Notes: generated by a model not told the origin, from the sequence alone. A DNA stretch of 36,487 nucleotides from Actinomycetes bacterium (GCA_014190215.1 BJGB01000002.1:1-36487); one strand, 5' to 3'; shown: positions 7,654 to 14,813, counted from the stretch's first letter. Numbers and translations are program-made.

Positions 7654-8136
7654 ATGGGCAAGATCATTTTGCTAATCATCGTCGCCGCTTGGGGTGCAGT
7701 TCTCGTACCGCCGTTATTGCGTGGCCGCCAAGATAGCCGTCCTGGCTCATCCGTGATGGATTTTCGTCGTCAGTTAAACACCCTGCAGCGATCGGATTCT
7801 CTGCGCCATGGTTCGCCAATGCGTTCAATGTCGCGACCTTTAGCTCCTTCGCCCGGCATCGCTCAGCGGGTCCAGCATGGTTACGCCACTTCTGATCGTC
7901 ATCGCCTCAGTCGTCAATCCATGTTGCGTCAGCGTCGACAAAATGTTTTAGTTTCTTTGGGGCTTGTCACCATGGGGTCAGCCTTTATCGCCTTCACCAC
8001 GAAGAGCGATTTCTTCATCTACACCTTCGTCTTGAGCGCCATGTCATTGGCTGGCTATTGCTACAAGCTCTCCCAGATGCGCCAGTATCCAAATTCACAA
8101 CGGTCTAACCGTCGTGATTGGGTTCGCGCCGCCTAA
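7654..8136 (+). CDS. Three-helix membrane protein resembling the gephyrin-like receptor GlpR
   Basis: The ATG at 7654 follows a strong purine-rich site (GAGGGGAGGA at 7637-7646) and gives 160 residues. The topology is one N-terminal membrane helix (about 3-23, starting MGKIILLIIVAAWGAVLVPP), a basic, Ser/Arg-rich loop of about 70 residues, then two closely spaced helices (about 97-114 and 120-137) preceded by RQRRQ. This layout, and the distance of a few genes from moeA and galU, match the actinobacterial membrane protein (Rv0996 in M. tuberculosis) now known as GlpR, the membrane partner of the MoeA-like division protein Glp. Similarity is by topology, N-terminal character and synteny, not by a diagnostic motif. 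A longer start at 7594 is less likely because it lacks a ribosome-binding site. Confidence 0.6.
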   Translation: MGKIILLIIVAAWGAVLVPPLLRGRQDSRPGSSVMDFRRQLNTLQRSDSLRHGSPMRSMSRPLAPSPGIAQRVQHGYATSDRHRLSRQSMLRQRRQNVLVSLGLVTMGSAFIAFTTKSDFFIYTFVLSAMSLAGYCYKLSQMRQYPNSQRSNRRDWVRAA

Positions 8137-8175
8137 CTGCGGACTCGCATTTCTCGCTAGGGTTGTGTCACCTTC

Positions 8176-8248
8176 GGGGGTGTAGCTCAGTTGGCAGAGC
8201 GCTACGTTCGCATCGTAGAGGCCAGGAGTTCAATTCTCCTCATCTCCA
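8176..8248 (+). tRNA. tRNA-Ala (anticodon CGC)
   Basis: A 73-nt cloverleaf: acceptor GGGGGTG (8176-8182) pairs with CATCTCC (8241-8247) including the G3-U70 pair that marks alanine tRNAs; D-arm GCTC/GAGC; anticodon stem CTACG/CGTAG with loop TTCGCAT, anticodon CGC; T-arm AGGAG TTCAATT CTCCT. Discriminator base is A8248. The following bases are CCC, so CCA is not encoded. The 3' 19 nt overlap the end of the convergent phosphatase gene on the other strand. Confidence 0.96.
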
Positions 8249-8745
8249 CCCAAGCGTGATATCACGGCATCCATTAATGCCACGACCTCAATGGCGCAAT
8301 TGATGAAGTCGTCGACTTCGCCACCACCCGGATCGATGACTTCCTCCCATGGCTCTAAGGTCGCGTTTTCAAGATCAAGGGCATCGAGGCGTTGAGCGAG
8401 GTCGCCTTCATGACTCAGATCACGGGACAATCGCTTGAGAGTTGCAGTCCGATGCGCGACCTCAGGAAAATTGCGTCTGATCCATTCCACATGTTCGGGT
8501 GCTAAGGCAATAATCAGGTCGGCGGCTTGAACATGATGGTGTTCGACCTGTTGACTGCGATGCCGTTGTGCCTCGAGACCGATGTGCTTCAAAGCCTCGC
8601 GGGTACGAAAACTGATCGGCTGCCCGTTCACGCTTAAGGTTCCCGCAGTCACAACATTGAGTTCTGGACGCAGGGCGTTGATGATCGCTCCGGCCATGAC
8701 TGAGCGGGCAGCGTTACCCGTGCAGATAACAAGAAGCGAAGTCAC
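8230..8745 (-). CDS. Low-molecular-weight protein-tyrosine phosphatase family protein
   Basis: From the GTG at 8745 the protein has 171 residues. It begins with a beta strand and the phosphate-binding loop CTGNAARS (C8 to R14), fitting the C-x5-R active site of LMW phosphatases and related arsenate reductases. The usual second cysteine of CxGNxCR is replaced by Ala, which is seen in some family members. Near the C-terminus VIDPGG offers the Asp-Pro of the general-acid loop. The start lies 5 nt after the stop of the upstream SDR gene on the same strand, so the two are probably one transcript. Its TGA stop is inside the tRNA-Ala gene (8176-8248): the last six codons are antisense to the tRNA T-arm and acceptor stem. 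Substrate unknown. Confidence 0.85.
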   Translation of the reverse strand: MTSLLVICTGNAARSVMAGAIINALRPELNVVTAGTLSVNGQPISFRTREALKHIGLEAQRHRSQQVEHHHVQAADLIIALAPEHVEWIRRNFPEVAHRTATLKRLSRDLSHEGDLAQRLDALDLENATLEPWEEVIDPGGGEVDDFINCAIEVVALMDAVISRLGGDEEN

Positions 8746-8750
8746 AAGAT

Positions 8751-9674
8751 TTAGTTGATGTCGGCCATGGTTGTACGCGCCCGAGTGGCGGCGAGCAGTG
8801 GACGAATGGCGGCATCCACATCTTCGGCCTCGGCGGGAGGAGTGTTGAGCGTTGGCCCACGCTGCCAACTTTCGGCAATGGCCAAAAACATGCCGTTGGA
8901 TTCGATGACATGGCCAGTGACATCTTTTGACAGCGGTGAAGCCAACCAGGTGACGATGGGAGCAACCCAGCGCGGATCAAATTTGGCCAACATTTCATCG
9001 GGCAAGTTGAGGTCTTCAGTGAGACGGGTAAGTGCGCCAGGCGCGATGGCGTTGGCAGTCACGCCGTAACGGCTGAGTTCTTGGGCGGCGATCTGCGTGA
9101 AGGTGGCGATACCAGCTTTGGCGGCTCCGTAGTTGGCTTGGCCCGGGTTGGCGTAGAGGCCAGCAACCGACGATGTGTTGATGATCCGGGCATCGTTGGT
9201 CTTGCCGTCTTTGGAACGATTGCGCCAGTATTCGGCGGCGAATCGACTTGTGCCGAAGGTGCCCTTGAGATGGACCTTGATAACGGAGTCCCATTCTTCT
9301 TCAGACATGGAAAAGAGCATGCGGTCGCGCAGGATGCCTGCGTTGTTGACGACTACATCAAGCCCGCCGAAAGTATCAATGGCCTGATCGACGATATTTT
9401 TGGCACCAGCGAAAGAACTGATGTCATCAGTATTGGCAACAGCATGACCGCCGGCGGCTTTGATTTCGTTCACTACGTCTTGGGCGGGACCAGCGTCGCC
9501 TCCGCTGCCATCGCGTGAAGCACCGAGGTCATTGACGACTACAAGACCGCCATGGGCGCCGAGCATCAGGGCGTATTCGCGACCGATGCCACGACCGGCT
9601 CCGGTCACAATGCAGACTCGACCTTCGACCATGTTGTGTTGTTGTGAACTTTGGGGCGTGCTGTTATTTGACAT
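8751..9674 (-). CDS. Short-chain dehydrogenase/reductase, hydroxyacyl-CoA dehydrogenase-like
   Basis: A 307-residue SDR. Visible: NAD(P)-binding TGAGRGIG (24-31), NDLGASRDG (48-56), NNAG (110-113), and the catalytic Ser (168/169), Tyr182 and Lys186. The NDLG-rich segment after the second strand resembles the (3R)-hydroxyacyl-CoA dehydrogenase domain of the multifunctional beta-oxidation/17beta-HSD4 type and its many actinobacterial single-domain relatives. A steroid or fatty acyl-CoA substrate is therefore plausible but not shown. TAAAGT lies exactly six nt before the ATG at 9674 without a Shine-Dalgarno sequence, so the transcript is probably leaderless. An alternative start would be Met15. 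The phosphatase gene follows after 5 nt. Confidence 0.9.
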   Translation of the reverse strand: MSNNSTPQSSQQHNMVEGRVCIVTGAGRGIGREYALMLGAHGGLVVVNDLGASRDGSGGDAGPAQDVVNEIKAAGGHAVANTDDISSFAGAKNIVDQAIDTFGGLDVVVNNAGILRDRMLFSMSEEEWDSVIKVHLKGTFGTSRFAAEYWRNRSKDGKTNDARIINTSSVAGLYANPGQANYGAAKAGIATFTQIAAQELSRYGVTANAIAPGALTRLTEDLNLPDEMLAKFDPRWVAPIVTWLASPLSKDVTGHVIESNGMFLAIAESWQRGPTLNTPPAEAEDVDAAIRPLLAATRARTTMADIN

Positions 9675-9680
9675 TCCCCA

Positions 9681-9686
9681 ACTTTA
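9681..9686 (-). promoter_or_regulatory. -10-like element for leaderless SDR gene
   Basis: On the minus strand TAAAGT is followed by six nt (TGGGGA) and then the ATG at 9674. No ribosome-binding site is present. Confidence 0.45.
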
Positions 9687-9794
9687 GGCGCAGGGCGCAG
9701 CAATCACCATGTCCGCAGAGTTTTCGGGGCGGTTCTCGATGTGATTGGGTCTTGAGCGATGTGGTTGATCGTTGGCCATCTGACTGATCGTGGG

Positions 9795-10454
9795 CTAGAC
9801 GGAGTCAGCGCTGATCGACGAGATCGCAATCTCAAAAGGTCCGACTTGTTTGTCCAGAAGGTAGAAGCCGATCTGCACGACATTGGCGATGTCCATCGGG
9901 GCGGCTCCGGCGATCGGGGAGAGTCGCCAGTCAACGGACACGAAATCGGCGATGGGCAAGATGTACGACTGCTCGATGTCGGCGACCGTGGTAAAGCGTT
10001 GTATGTAGCGCGTGTTGTCATTGTTGCGGATTTGCATGAGGTAGGTCTGGCCGTCGCCACGTGCTGTCACGACGATTGCCTTGGCCCCAGACATCAGCGC
10101 CGGTAGTTGTTCATTGATTGGCCCAAAGGTGGATGTGAATCCGCCGTTGTTGTCCAAGGACAAGTTGCCGGAAAAAACCAGATGCCCATCGACCCAGGCG
10201 CTGGCACTGTCGGACACGCCTCCCATGACGGTGTCGTTTTGGTTGAACCAACCCGTTGCTGATGATGGGTCACTGAAGTCGAATAGGACGCTTGTTGTTG
10301 GTGTTGTTGTCGTCGGCGCGATCGTCGTTGGTGGTGTCGTCGTTGGTGCCACTGTGGCTGTCATGGTCGTGGTTGTTATAGCCGCATCAGACGCACATGC
10401 GCTCAGAACCGAGATGGTCAACGTGCTGAGTAATAATTTGGTGCGCAATGCCAT
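9795..10454 (-). CDS. Secreted lipoprotein with CIA30-like domain
   Basis: A 219-residue protein with a lipoprotein signal peptide: basic start, hydrophobic stretch and lipobox LSAC with Cys at residue 20. Residues about 25-55 form a Thr/Pro linker, expected to hold the domain away from the membrane. The rest looks like a CIA30 (NDUFAF1-like) galactose-binding-fold domain: FDFSDPSSATGWFNQNDTVMGGVSDS has the family's W-x2-x-N-D-x-VMGG-x-S core, and the C-terminus has IGFYLLDKQVGPFEIAISSI. In eukaryotes CIA30 assists complex I assembly; bacterial secreted forms have no established role. Upstream TAAAAC sits six nt from the ATG, a weak leaderless signal. Confidence 0.8.
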   Translation of the reverse strand: MALRTKLLLSTLTISVLSACASDAAITTTTMTATVAPTTTPPTTIAPTTTTPTTSVLFDFSDPSSATGWFNQNDTVMGGVSDSASAWVDGHLVFSGNLSLDNNGGFTSTFGPINEQLPALMSGAKAIVVTARGDGQTYLMQIRNNDNTRYIQRFTTVADIEQSYILPIADFVSVDWRLSPIAGAAPMDIANVVQIGFYLLDKQVGPFEIAISSISADSV

Positions 10455-10538
10455 GACGGAGTTTTAGCATCGATTTCTGGTGACCGACTAGGCGGAGTCG
10501 TAGATATGAAACTGCTGGGGAAGAACTTGTCACTGGAC

Positions 10539-11717
10539 TCATGGGTAATCCACTGCGAGTTCTCGGGTGTTGGGATTGAGGCTGAGCTTCCATCGGCCCT
10601 CATGTGCTTTGTGATGGTGCTTGCTACACAACGGGATCATGTTATTGAGATCTGTTGATCCGCCGTTCTCCCAGTACTCAATGTGGTGGATAGAGCAATG
10701 GTGATAGGGCACGAGGCAAGCTTCGATCGCACACGTTTCGTGAGCGGATTCAAGCGCTCGGCGTTGGTGAGCGGTGGCGAGTCGTTTCGCCCGTCCCACA
10801 TCGAGAGGAACCGATCGTCCGTCAAGTACGACGGGAATGATGTCGGCGTCACAAGCAATACGGCGCATCGTCTCGATCGGTAATTCGGCGCCAAATGAGG
10901 TGCGACAAACTCCGAGTGCGCCGTGTGTGTTGATCTCGTGGGAACGGATTCTGTTCTGCAACGTTTCAAGGTCGACGTGCACGACGAGTTCGGCCCGAAC
11001 TGGATGATCACTAGTAATGACTGATACGCCAGCACCGCGAATGAGTTCAAGTAAAGCGAGGGCATTGCGGTGGTGATTGGGTTCAATGCCTGGTGCGACG
11101 TCGATGCGGATATCAAGGTCTCCGCTATGGAACATGGCCTCAACGCGCTGGCTGACGAGGTTTTGGAAGATGGCGCCGCGTTCGGGGTCGAACTGCCCAC
11201 GAACCTGCAAGTTGCCATCGAGATCGTTCCACATCTTGAAATGGGTTTCGCGGCGTTGCTGTTGGAGTCGGCTGAGGCCACCGTCAGACACGAGGGCCTT
11301 CGCTGCATCTTTGGCGTGACGGTCAAAATCGTCGGCGTTCATGTGTGATGCGGCATCGATGAGTGAGGGGAGTCGCTCGAGAAGTGCAGTCTTGTCGTCG
11401 CCAAGAATTTTGAAGGCTCGTGTGAGCCCGTCAATGTGTGCCACGCTGATATCGCCAGTGGCTAGTGCGTCAGCGAATATTGGGGCGTCGGCGATGGTGC
11501 TGTGGCGATTGACAGTGTTTCGGGCTTCGCGTCGGGACAATTTGGCGTCGCGAGTCAGTGTGATTTCGGGGTCGATTGGACGCAATTCTGAGAGTTCGGT
11601 GAGCAGACGAAAACGCTCGGCGGCCAGCGTTGACTCGGTACGCTTGATATTGGCAAGTCGTTTGATGATCACATCAACGCGCTCGTGGGTGGCGAGAGTG
11701 TCGGACAATGTTGGCAT
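10539..11717 (-). CDS. DUF222 domain-containing HNH endonuclease family protein
   Basis: A 392-residue protein with a helical N-terminal DUF222 region (about 1-250) and a C-terminal HNH motif: CAIEACLVPYHHCSIHHI, then W-x-N-GG-x-T-x3-N, then LCSKHHHKAHEGRW. The His and Asn ligands and the metal-coordinating cysteines of the HNH fold are present. These proteins occur in many copies in actinobacterial genomes; most are of unknown role and some may relate to mobile elements or genome maintenance. The ATG at 11717 has a perfect AGGAGG six nt upstream, which decides the start. Two small ORFs lie upstream on the same strand (11889-12175) and may share transcription. Confidence 0.9.
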   Translation of the reverse strand: MPTLSDTLATHERVDVIIKRLANIKRTESTLAAERFRLLTELSELRPIDPEITLTRDAKLSRREARNTVNRHSTIADAPIFADALATGDISVAHIDGLTRAFKILGDDKTALLERLPSLIDAASHMNADDFDRHAKDAAKALVSDGGLSRLQQQRRETHFKMWNDLDGNLQVRGQFDPERGAIFQNLVSQRVEAMFHSGDLDIRIDVAPGIEPNHHRNALALLELIRGAGVSVITSDHPVRAELVVHVDLETLQNRIRSHEINTHGALGVCRTSFGAELPIETMRRIACDADIIPVVLDGRSVPLDVGRAKRLATAHQRRALESAHETCAIEACLVPYHHCSIHHIEYWENGGSTDLNNMIPLCSKHHHKAHEGRWKLSLNPNTRELAVDYP

Positions 11718-11888
11718 GTTGTACCTCCTAGCTTTTCATAAGGTTCACATGAGAGGCCAAACGAATGTTTGATGAATCATGATGAACAATTAGTTAGGCG
11801 GGAAGCAACTATTAACTTATATGAAGGGTACGACAGAGTTCCCGTGTGAGGGAAAGGTTCTTCGCACGATTGGGATGAGCGTCCTCTA
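11718..11888. promoter_or_regulatory. Region upstream of the HNH gene
   Basis: About 170 nt without a convincing gene. On the minus strand the only clear signal is the AGGAGG ribosome-binding site next to the HNH start; a possible promoter is TTTGGC followed 15 nt later by TATGAA, which is weak. The stretch is locally AT-rich around 11740-11820. No terminator is evident after the small ORF pair. Confidence 0.25.
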
Positions 11889-12059
11889 TTATTGACGCGG
11901 ATCTTCTAACGGCTGACCCTGTTGCATCCGCAACGCCAGTTCCCATACTATTTGAAATCCGGTCAGGTAGTCCTTGACTCTTTGCGGTGGTTGTCCCTGA
12001 TATTCCTGCGGCACATGTATTTGTTTGAGTTCGCGCAATTCGGACAATTGATTCAGCAC
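11889..12059 (-). CDS. Small hypothetical protein, 56 residues, translationally coupled to the upstream small ORF
   Basis: GTG at 12059 to TAA at 11889 encodes 56 residues with an even, protein-like composition: N-terminal LNQLSELRELKQIHVP and a C-terminal half with VKDYLTGFQIVWELALRM, which would form an amphipathic helix. AGGAG lies six nt before the GTG. The start codon overlaps the stop of the preceding small ORF (GTGCTGA), the classic arrangement for translational coupling. I recognise no family. It competes with a 119-residue ORF in another frame (11812-12171) that is Ser/Thr/Arg-rich and has no ribosome-binding site; the coupled pair is better supported. Confidence 0.5.
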   Translation of the reverse strand: MLNQLSELRELKQIHVPQEYQGQPPQRVKDYLTGFQIVWELALRMQQGQPLEDPRQ

Positions 12060-12175
12060 TGGGTGCTCCTATTTTGTAGTTTCTCGTGACGCTGCGAATC
12101 GTAGTGATCAATCCATGGTTTGCCCGTAAGCCAAGTCTTAATGAGACGCTTGATCGCGTTGATGATTTCACTCAT
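12053..12175 (-). CDS. Small hypothetical protein, 40 residues, with strong ribosome-binding site
   Basis: ATG at 12175 to TGA at 12053 gives 40 residues. GGAGG lies five nt upstream of the ATG (an in-frame ATG at 12187 would add four residues but overlaps that site). The N-terminal half, MSEIINAIKRLIKTWL, alternates basic and hydrophobic residues and would be an amphipathic helix; the C-terminal half is polar. The gene overlaps the start of the next small ORF by seven nt. No family recognised. Candidate roles such as a small regulator or toxin-like peptide are speculation. Confidence 0.5.
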   Translation of the reverse strand: MSEIINAIKRLIKTWLTGKPWIDHYDSQRHEKLQNRSTQC

Positions 12176-12349
12176 GGTTTCCTCCATTGATTCCAGCGTT
12201 GCCACCGTTCCCTATCGGGTGGTTGGCGGATCGTCAGCGGGCTGGGTCCCTCGGATCCTCTTAATGGACAAAAGTGAATATAGCCGCTCTTGAGTCATCG
12301 ACTCGTGCGATTATCCACACTAAAAAGTAACCGTGCGTTTGGGCTTGCG
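12176..12349. promoter_or_regulatory. Divergent region between small ORF pair and metallo-hydrolase gene
   Basis: On the minus strand TATATT (12282-12277) is a good -10-like hexamer for the small ORF pair, leaving a leader of about 95 nt. The leader can form a hairpin with CCACC/GGTGG arms (plus strand about 12209-12229). A 28-codon ORF starting at 12298 lies in the leader but has no translation signal. Confidence 0.3.
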
Positions 12350-12355
12350 TAGGAT
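12350..12355 (+). promoter_or_regulatory. -10-like element for leaderless metallo-hydrolase gene
   Basis: TAGGAT lies six nt before the ATG at 12362. No Shine-Dalgarno sequence precedes that ATG. The position supports the first Met rather than Met4 as start. Confidence 0.45.
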
Positions 12356-12361
12356 GAGTTA

Positions 12362-13630
12362 ATGACTTCAATGCTCGAAAGTTCGGCGCGCATCGTTGAT
12401 GGAACCGATGCGGCACCTCGGGGATTAAAGGTCACCATGGATGCAGCCCCAGTCGAAGAAGTTGCTGTCGGTATCGGCATCATTGAATCATTCAGCAACG
12501 TCATTGTCTTTAACACCGACGACGGACTGACATTATTCGACGTCTCGCACGCTATGGCCGCCAAGAGCTCCGTCGCCAGTCTCCGTACATGGTCGCAAGA
12601 CCCCGTGCACACCGCTGTCTACACCCACGGTCACACCGACCACGTTGGTGGTGCTGACGCATTCAACGCCGATGCCACTGAGCGCGGTCATCAAGCCATC
12701 AACTACGTCGCCCACGAAGCCGTCGTTGATCGCTTCGATCGCTACAAGTTGACGAATGGTTACAACGGCTACATCAACATGCGTCAGTTCCGTTTGCCGA
12801 AGCCGATGTTTCCAAGTGACTTCGTCTATCCCGACACCACGTTCCGATCAGAGACATCGCTCGATATTGGTGGTCGCACTTTTGAATTGCATCACGCTCG
12901 TGGCGAAACCGATGATCACACATGGGCGTGGGTGCCTGATTCTAAAACTGTGTGCGTTGGTGACTTATTCATTTGGCAATTCCCCAATGCCGGCAATCCA
13001 CAAAAAGTGCAACGCTTCGCATGGGAGTGGGCGGTCGCATTACGCGCAATGGCCGCCAAACAACCCGAATTGATGTTGCCCGCACACGGCATGGCCATCG
13101 GCGGAAAAGATCGTGTCGGTCAAGTGCTCACTGATACCGCATCGGCACTTGAATCATTACACGAACAAACGCTTACATTAATGAATAGCGGCGCACGTCT
13201 CGATGACGTGATTCACCAAGTGCGCTTGCCCGAAGAACTCGCCAATAAGCCATACCTCAAACCGACCTATGACGAGCCTGAGTTTGTGGTGCGTAACTTG
13301 TGGCGTTTGTATGGCGGCTGGTATGACGGGAATCCGGCGAATTTGAAACCAGCAACCGAAGTCGCATTGGCAACTGAAGTCGCATCGTTGGCTGGTGGGG
13401 TAGATGTATTAGCAGTTCGTGCCGAAGAACTTGCAAACGCTGGCGATTTCCGTTTGGCCTGTCACCTCATCGAGATGGCGGCAACAGCTGAACCAGATTC
13501 AAAACGCATTCACGAAATTCGCGCGGCGATTTATACTGAACGTCGCAAGATTGAAACATCTTTCATGGCCACCGGCATTTATCGCTCGGCAGCGATCGAT
13601 TCAAAAGTTCGTATTGACGAACTCTCGTAG
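12362..13630 (+). CDS. MBL-fold hydrolase of the alkyl sulfatase (SdsA/BDS1) type
   Basis: A 422-residue protein. The metal-binding motif THGHTDH (H89, H91, D93, H94) is followed by HARGETDDHTW, VGDLF and LPAHG, which supply the remaining zinc ligands as in class B metallo-beta-lactamase folds. After about residue 260 comes a helical region with NLWRLYGGWYDGNPANLKP, typical of the alkyl sulfatase dimerisation domain. Secreted alkyl sulfatases such as SdsA1 are about 650 residues with an SCP2-like C-terminal lipid-binding domain; that domain and a signal peptide are missing here, so this is a short cytoplasmic form. Sulfate ester hydrolysis is likely but the substrate is unknown. It converges with riboflavin synthase, 2 nt apart. 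Confidence 0.88.
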   Translation: MTSMLESSARIVDGTDAAPRGLKVTMDAAPVEEVAVGIGIIESFSNVIVFNTDDGLTLFDVSHAMAAKSSVASLRTWSQDPVHTAVYTHGHTDHVGGADAFNADATERGHQAINYVAHEAVVDRFDRYKLTNGYNGYINMRQFRLPKPMFPSDFVYPDTTFRSETSLDIGGRTFELHHARGETDDHTWAWVPDSKTVCVGDLFIWQFPNAGNPQKVQRFAWEWAVALRAMAAKQPELMLPAHGMAIGGKDRVGQVLTDTASALESLHEQTLTLMNSGARLDDVIHQVRLPEELANKPYLKPTYDEPEFVVRNLWRLYGGWYDGNPANLKPATEVALATEVASLAGGVDVLAVRAEELANAGDFRLACHLIEMAATAEPDSKRIHEIRAAIYTERRKIETSFMATGIYRSAAIDSKVRIDELS

Positions 13631-13632
13631 CG

Positions 13633-14238
13633 TTATTTTTTGTACGGCTCCACAAGTCGTTCAATGTGCTTAGCCAGTACATCCATTTCAAGATTGACGA
13701 GCGATCCACTCGGACGAAAACCGAGAGTCGTCACTTGAGCAGTATGTGGAATGACCGCCACGCGAAATGTGTCTGCGGTGATATCAAAAGCAGTGAGGGA
13801 AATCCCATCGACCGTGACCGACCCCTTTTCGACGAGATAGCGCATCATTGCTTGGGGGACACGTACGACTAAATCAGGTGCCGGTGAAACAACCTCGCCG
13901 ACCCCATCCACATGACCGAGCACCATGTGCCCGCCAAGTCGATCGCCCAAAGCCATCGGTCGTTCCAGATTGACCCGCGCCCCAACACTCAACTTGCCTG
14001 TTGTCGTGCGGTCAAGAGTCTCTTGGCTGACATCGGTATCCCACCAGGCTTGATCACCGTCAACACCTTGATCCACCAAAGTCAGGCAACATCCGTTCAC
14101 CGCGATGGAGGCCCCAAGAGCGGAATCCTGCAAAACCGTGTTGGCTGCGATTCGCAAGCGCACGCCAGAACCCCATTCGGTGGTGACGGGGCGCGAGTCC
14201 AAAACTGCGCCCAATTCCTCAACGATGCCAGTGAACAT
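13633..14238 (-). CDS. ribE: Riboflavin synthase, alpha subunit
   Basis: From the ATG at 14238 the protein has 201 residues and begins MFTGIVEELG, the invariant start of riboflavin synthase. It has two lumazine-binding repeats: the first with VNGCCLTLV and FDTDVSQETL-like WWDTDVSQETLDRT, the second with LGGHMVLGHVDGVG and VTVDGISLTAFDI. It dismutates two 6,7-dimethyl-8-ribityllumazine molecules to riboflavin. An ORF extends upstream to 14346 but those residues are not family-like. TACCCT lies exactly six nt before the ATG, suggesting a leaderless transcript. No other rib gene is nearby. Confidence 0.95.
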   Translation of the reverse strand: MFTGIVEELGAVLDSRPVTTEWGSGVRLRIAANTVLQDSALGASIAVNGCCLTLVDQGVDGDQAWWDTDVSQETLDRTTTGKLSVGARVNLERPMALGDRLGGHMVLGHVDGVGEVVSPAPDLVVRVPQAMMRYLVEKGSVTVDGISLTAFDITADTFRVAVIPHTAQVTTLGFRPSGSLVNLEMDVLAKHIERLVEPYKK

Positions 14239-14244
14239 AAGGGC

Positions 14245-14250
14245 AGGGTA
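14245..14250 (-). promoter_or_regulatory. -10-like element for leaderless riboflavin synthase gene
   Basis: On the minus strand TACCCT is followed by six nt and the ATG at 14238. It also helps to fix the start against the longer ORF. No FMN riboswitch-like sequence is possible with so short a leader. Confidence 0.45.
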
Positions 14251-14490
14251 GCGGTAGTTTTGCCAGGTGTTGGCAGTGAGATGGTCAATTTTGCCCTCAG
14301 CGGACCCCAGTCCCTGCCCCGCACACGGGTACGGGGCTGAACGCAATAGCCCGAACCCGCTCGGTGGAAGCCCTGATCAGTGCCCGTAGGCTGACGGGGT
14401 CTGTTGGGGTTTCGACTCTGGCACGATGCGAACCATCACCTGATGGGGCGCGACCTCCGAGTCGTATTTATACGGAAGGCAGGGACGGCT
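14251..14490 (+). promoter_or_regulatory. rpsO 5' leader region with hairpins
   Basis: The region between divergent ribE and rpsO holds no convincing gene. Hairpins visible: GCCCCG/CGGGGC (14316-14321 and 14332-14337, 10-nt loop) and CCCGT/ACGGG (14383-14387 and 14394-14398). Ribosomal protein S15 regulates its own mRNA in several bacteria through leader structures, so an S15-binding element here is plausible. I cannot match it to a defined leader class by eye. Confidence 0.35.
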
Positions 14491-14754
14491 ATGGCTGGTA
14501 TTCCCAAAATTGAAACTATCTCAGCGAATCGCACTCACGAGTCAGATACTGGCTCGCCTGAAGTTCAGATCGCGTTGCTCACCGAGCGGATTAGTCATCT
14601 CACAGAGCATCTCAAGGATCACAAACACGACCACCACAGTCGTCGTGGATTGTTGATGATGGTAGGTCGTCGGCGTCGTCTTTTGGACTACGTCAAAGGT
14701 CGCAACGTCGAGCGTTATCGCGAGATCGTTGCCAAGTTGGGTCTACGTCGCTGA
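14491..14754 (+). CDS. rpsO: 30S ribosomal protein S15
   Basis: An 87-residue S15 protein that binds the central domain of 16S rRNA. Recognised by [35 protein letters not shown] and the C-terminal [29 protein letters not shown] segments, all near-invariant. Length is normal. AGGGA at 14481-14485 is a ribosome-binding site five nt before the ATG; an upstream in-frame extension to 14404 is not family-like. It is followed by pnp, the usual bacterial order. Confidence 0.97.
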   Translation: MAGIPKIETISANRTHESDTGSPEVQIALLTERISHLTEHLKDHKHDHHSRRGLLMMVGRRRRLLDYVKGRNVERYREIVAKLGLRR

Positions 14755-14781
14755 GACGCAGTTCCAACTGCAATACACATA

Positions 14782-14813
14782 ACAAACAAACCGAGTAGTG
14801 AAGGTTTGGTTGT
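14782..14813 (+). ncRNA. Hairpin between rpsO and pnp
   Basis: ACAAACAAACC (14782-14792) pairs with GGTTTGGTTGT (14803-14813) with one A-G mismatch and a 10-nt loop. There is no T-run after it, so it is unlikely to be a strong intrinsic terminator. In E. coli a stem in the pnp leader is processed by RNase III and then bound by PNPase for autocontrol; this hairpin sits in the comparable place. Role is inference. Confidence 0.4.

Noticed and set aside
11812-12171. 119-codon minus-strand ORF rich in Ser, Thr and Arg
   Set aside because: No ribosome-binding site or protein-like pattern; the coupled small ORF pair in other frames on the same strand has two good translation signals.
10539-12175. 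HNH gene and small ORFs as a mobile element or intron
   Set aside because: No terminal repeats, target duplication, integrase or split gene is visible; DUF222-HNH genes are common as single genes.
12212-12298. 28-codon minus-strand ORF in the leader of the small ORF pair
   Set aside because: No Shine-Dalgarno or leaderless signal and no runs of a regulatory amino acid, so a leader-peptide claim is not supported.
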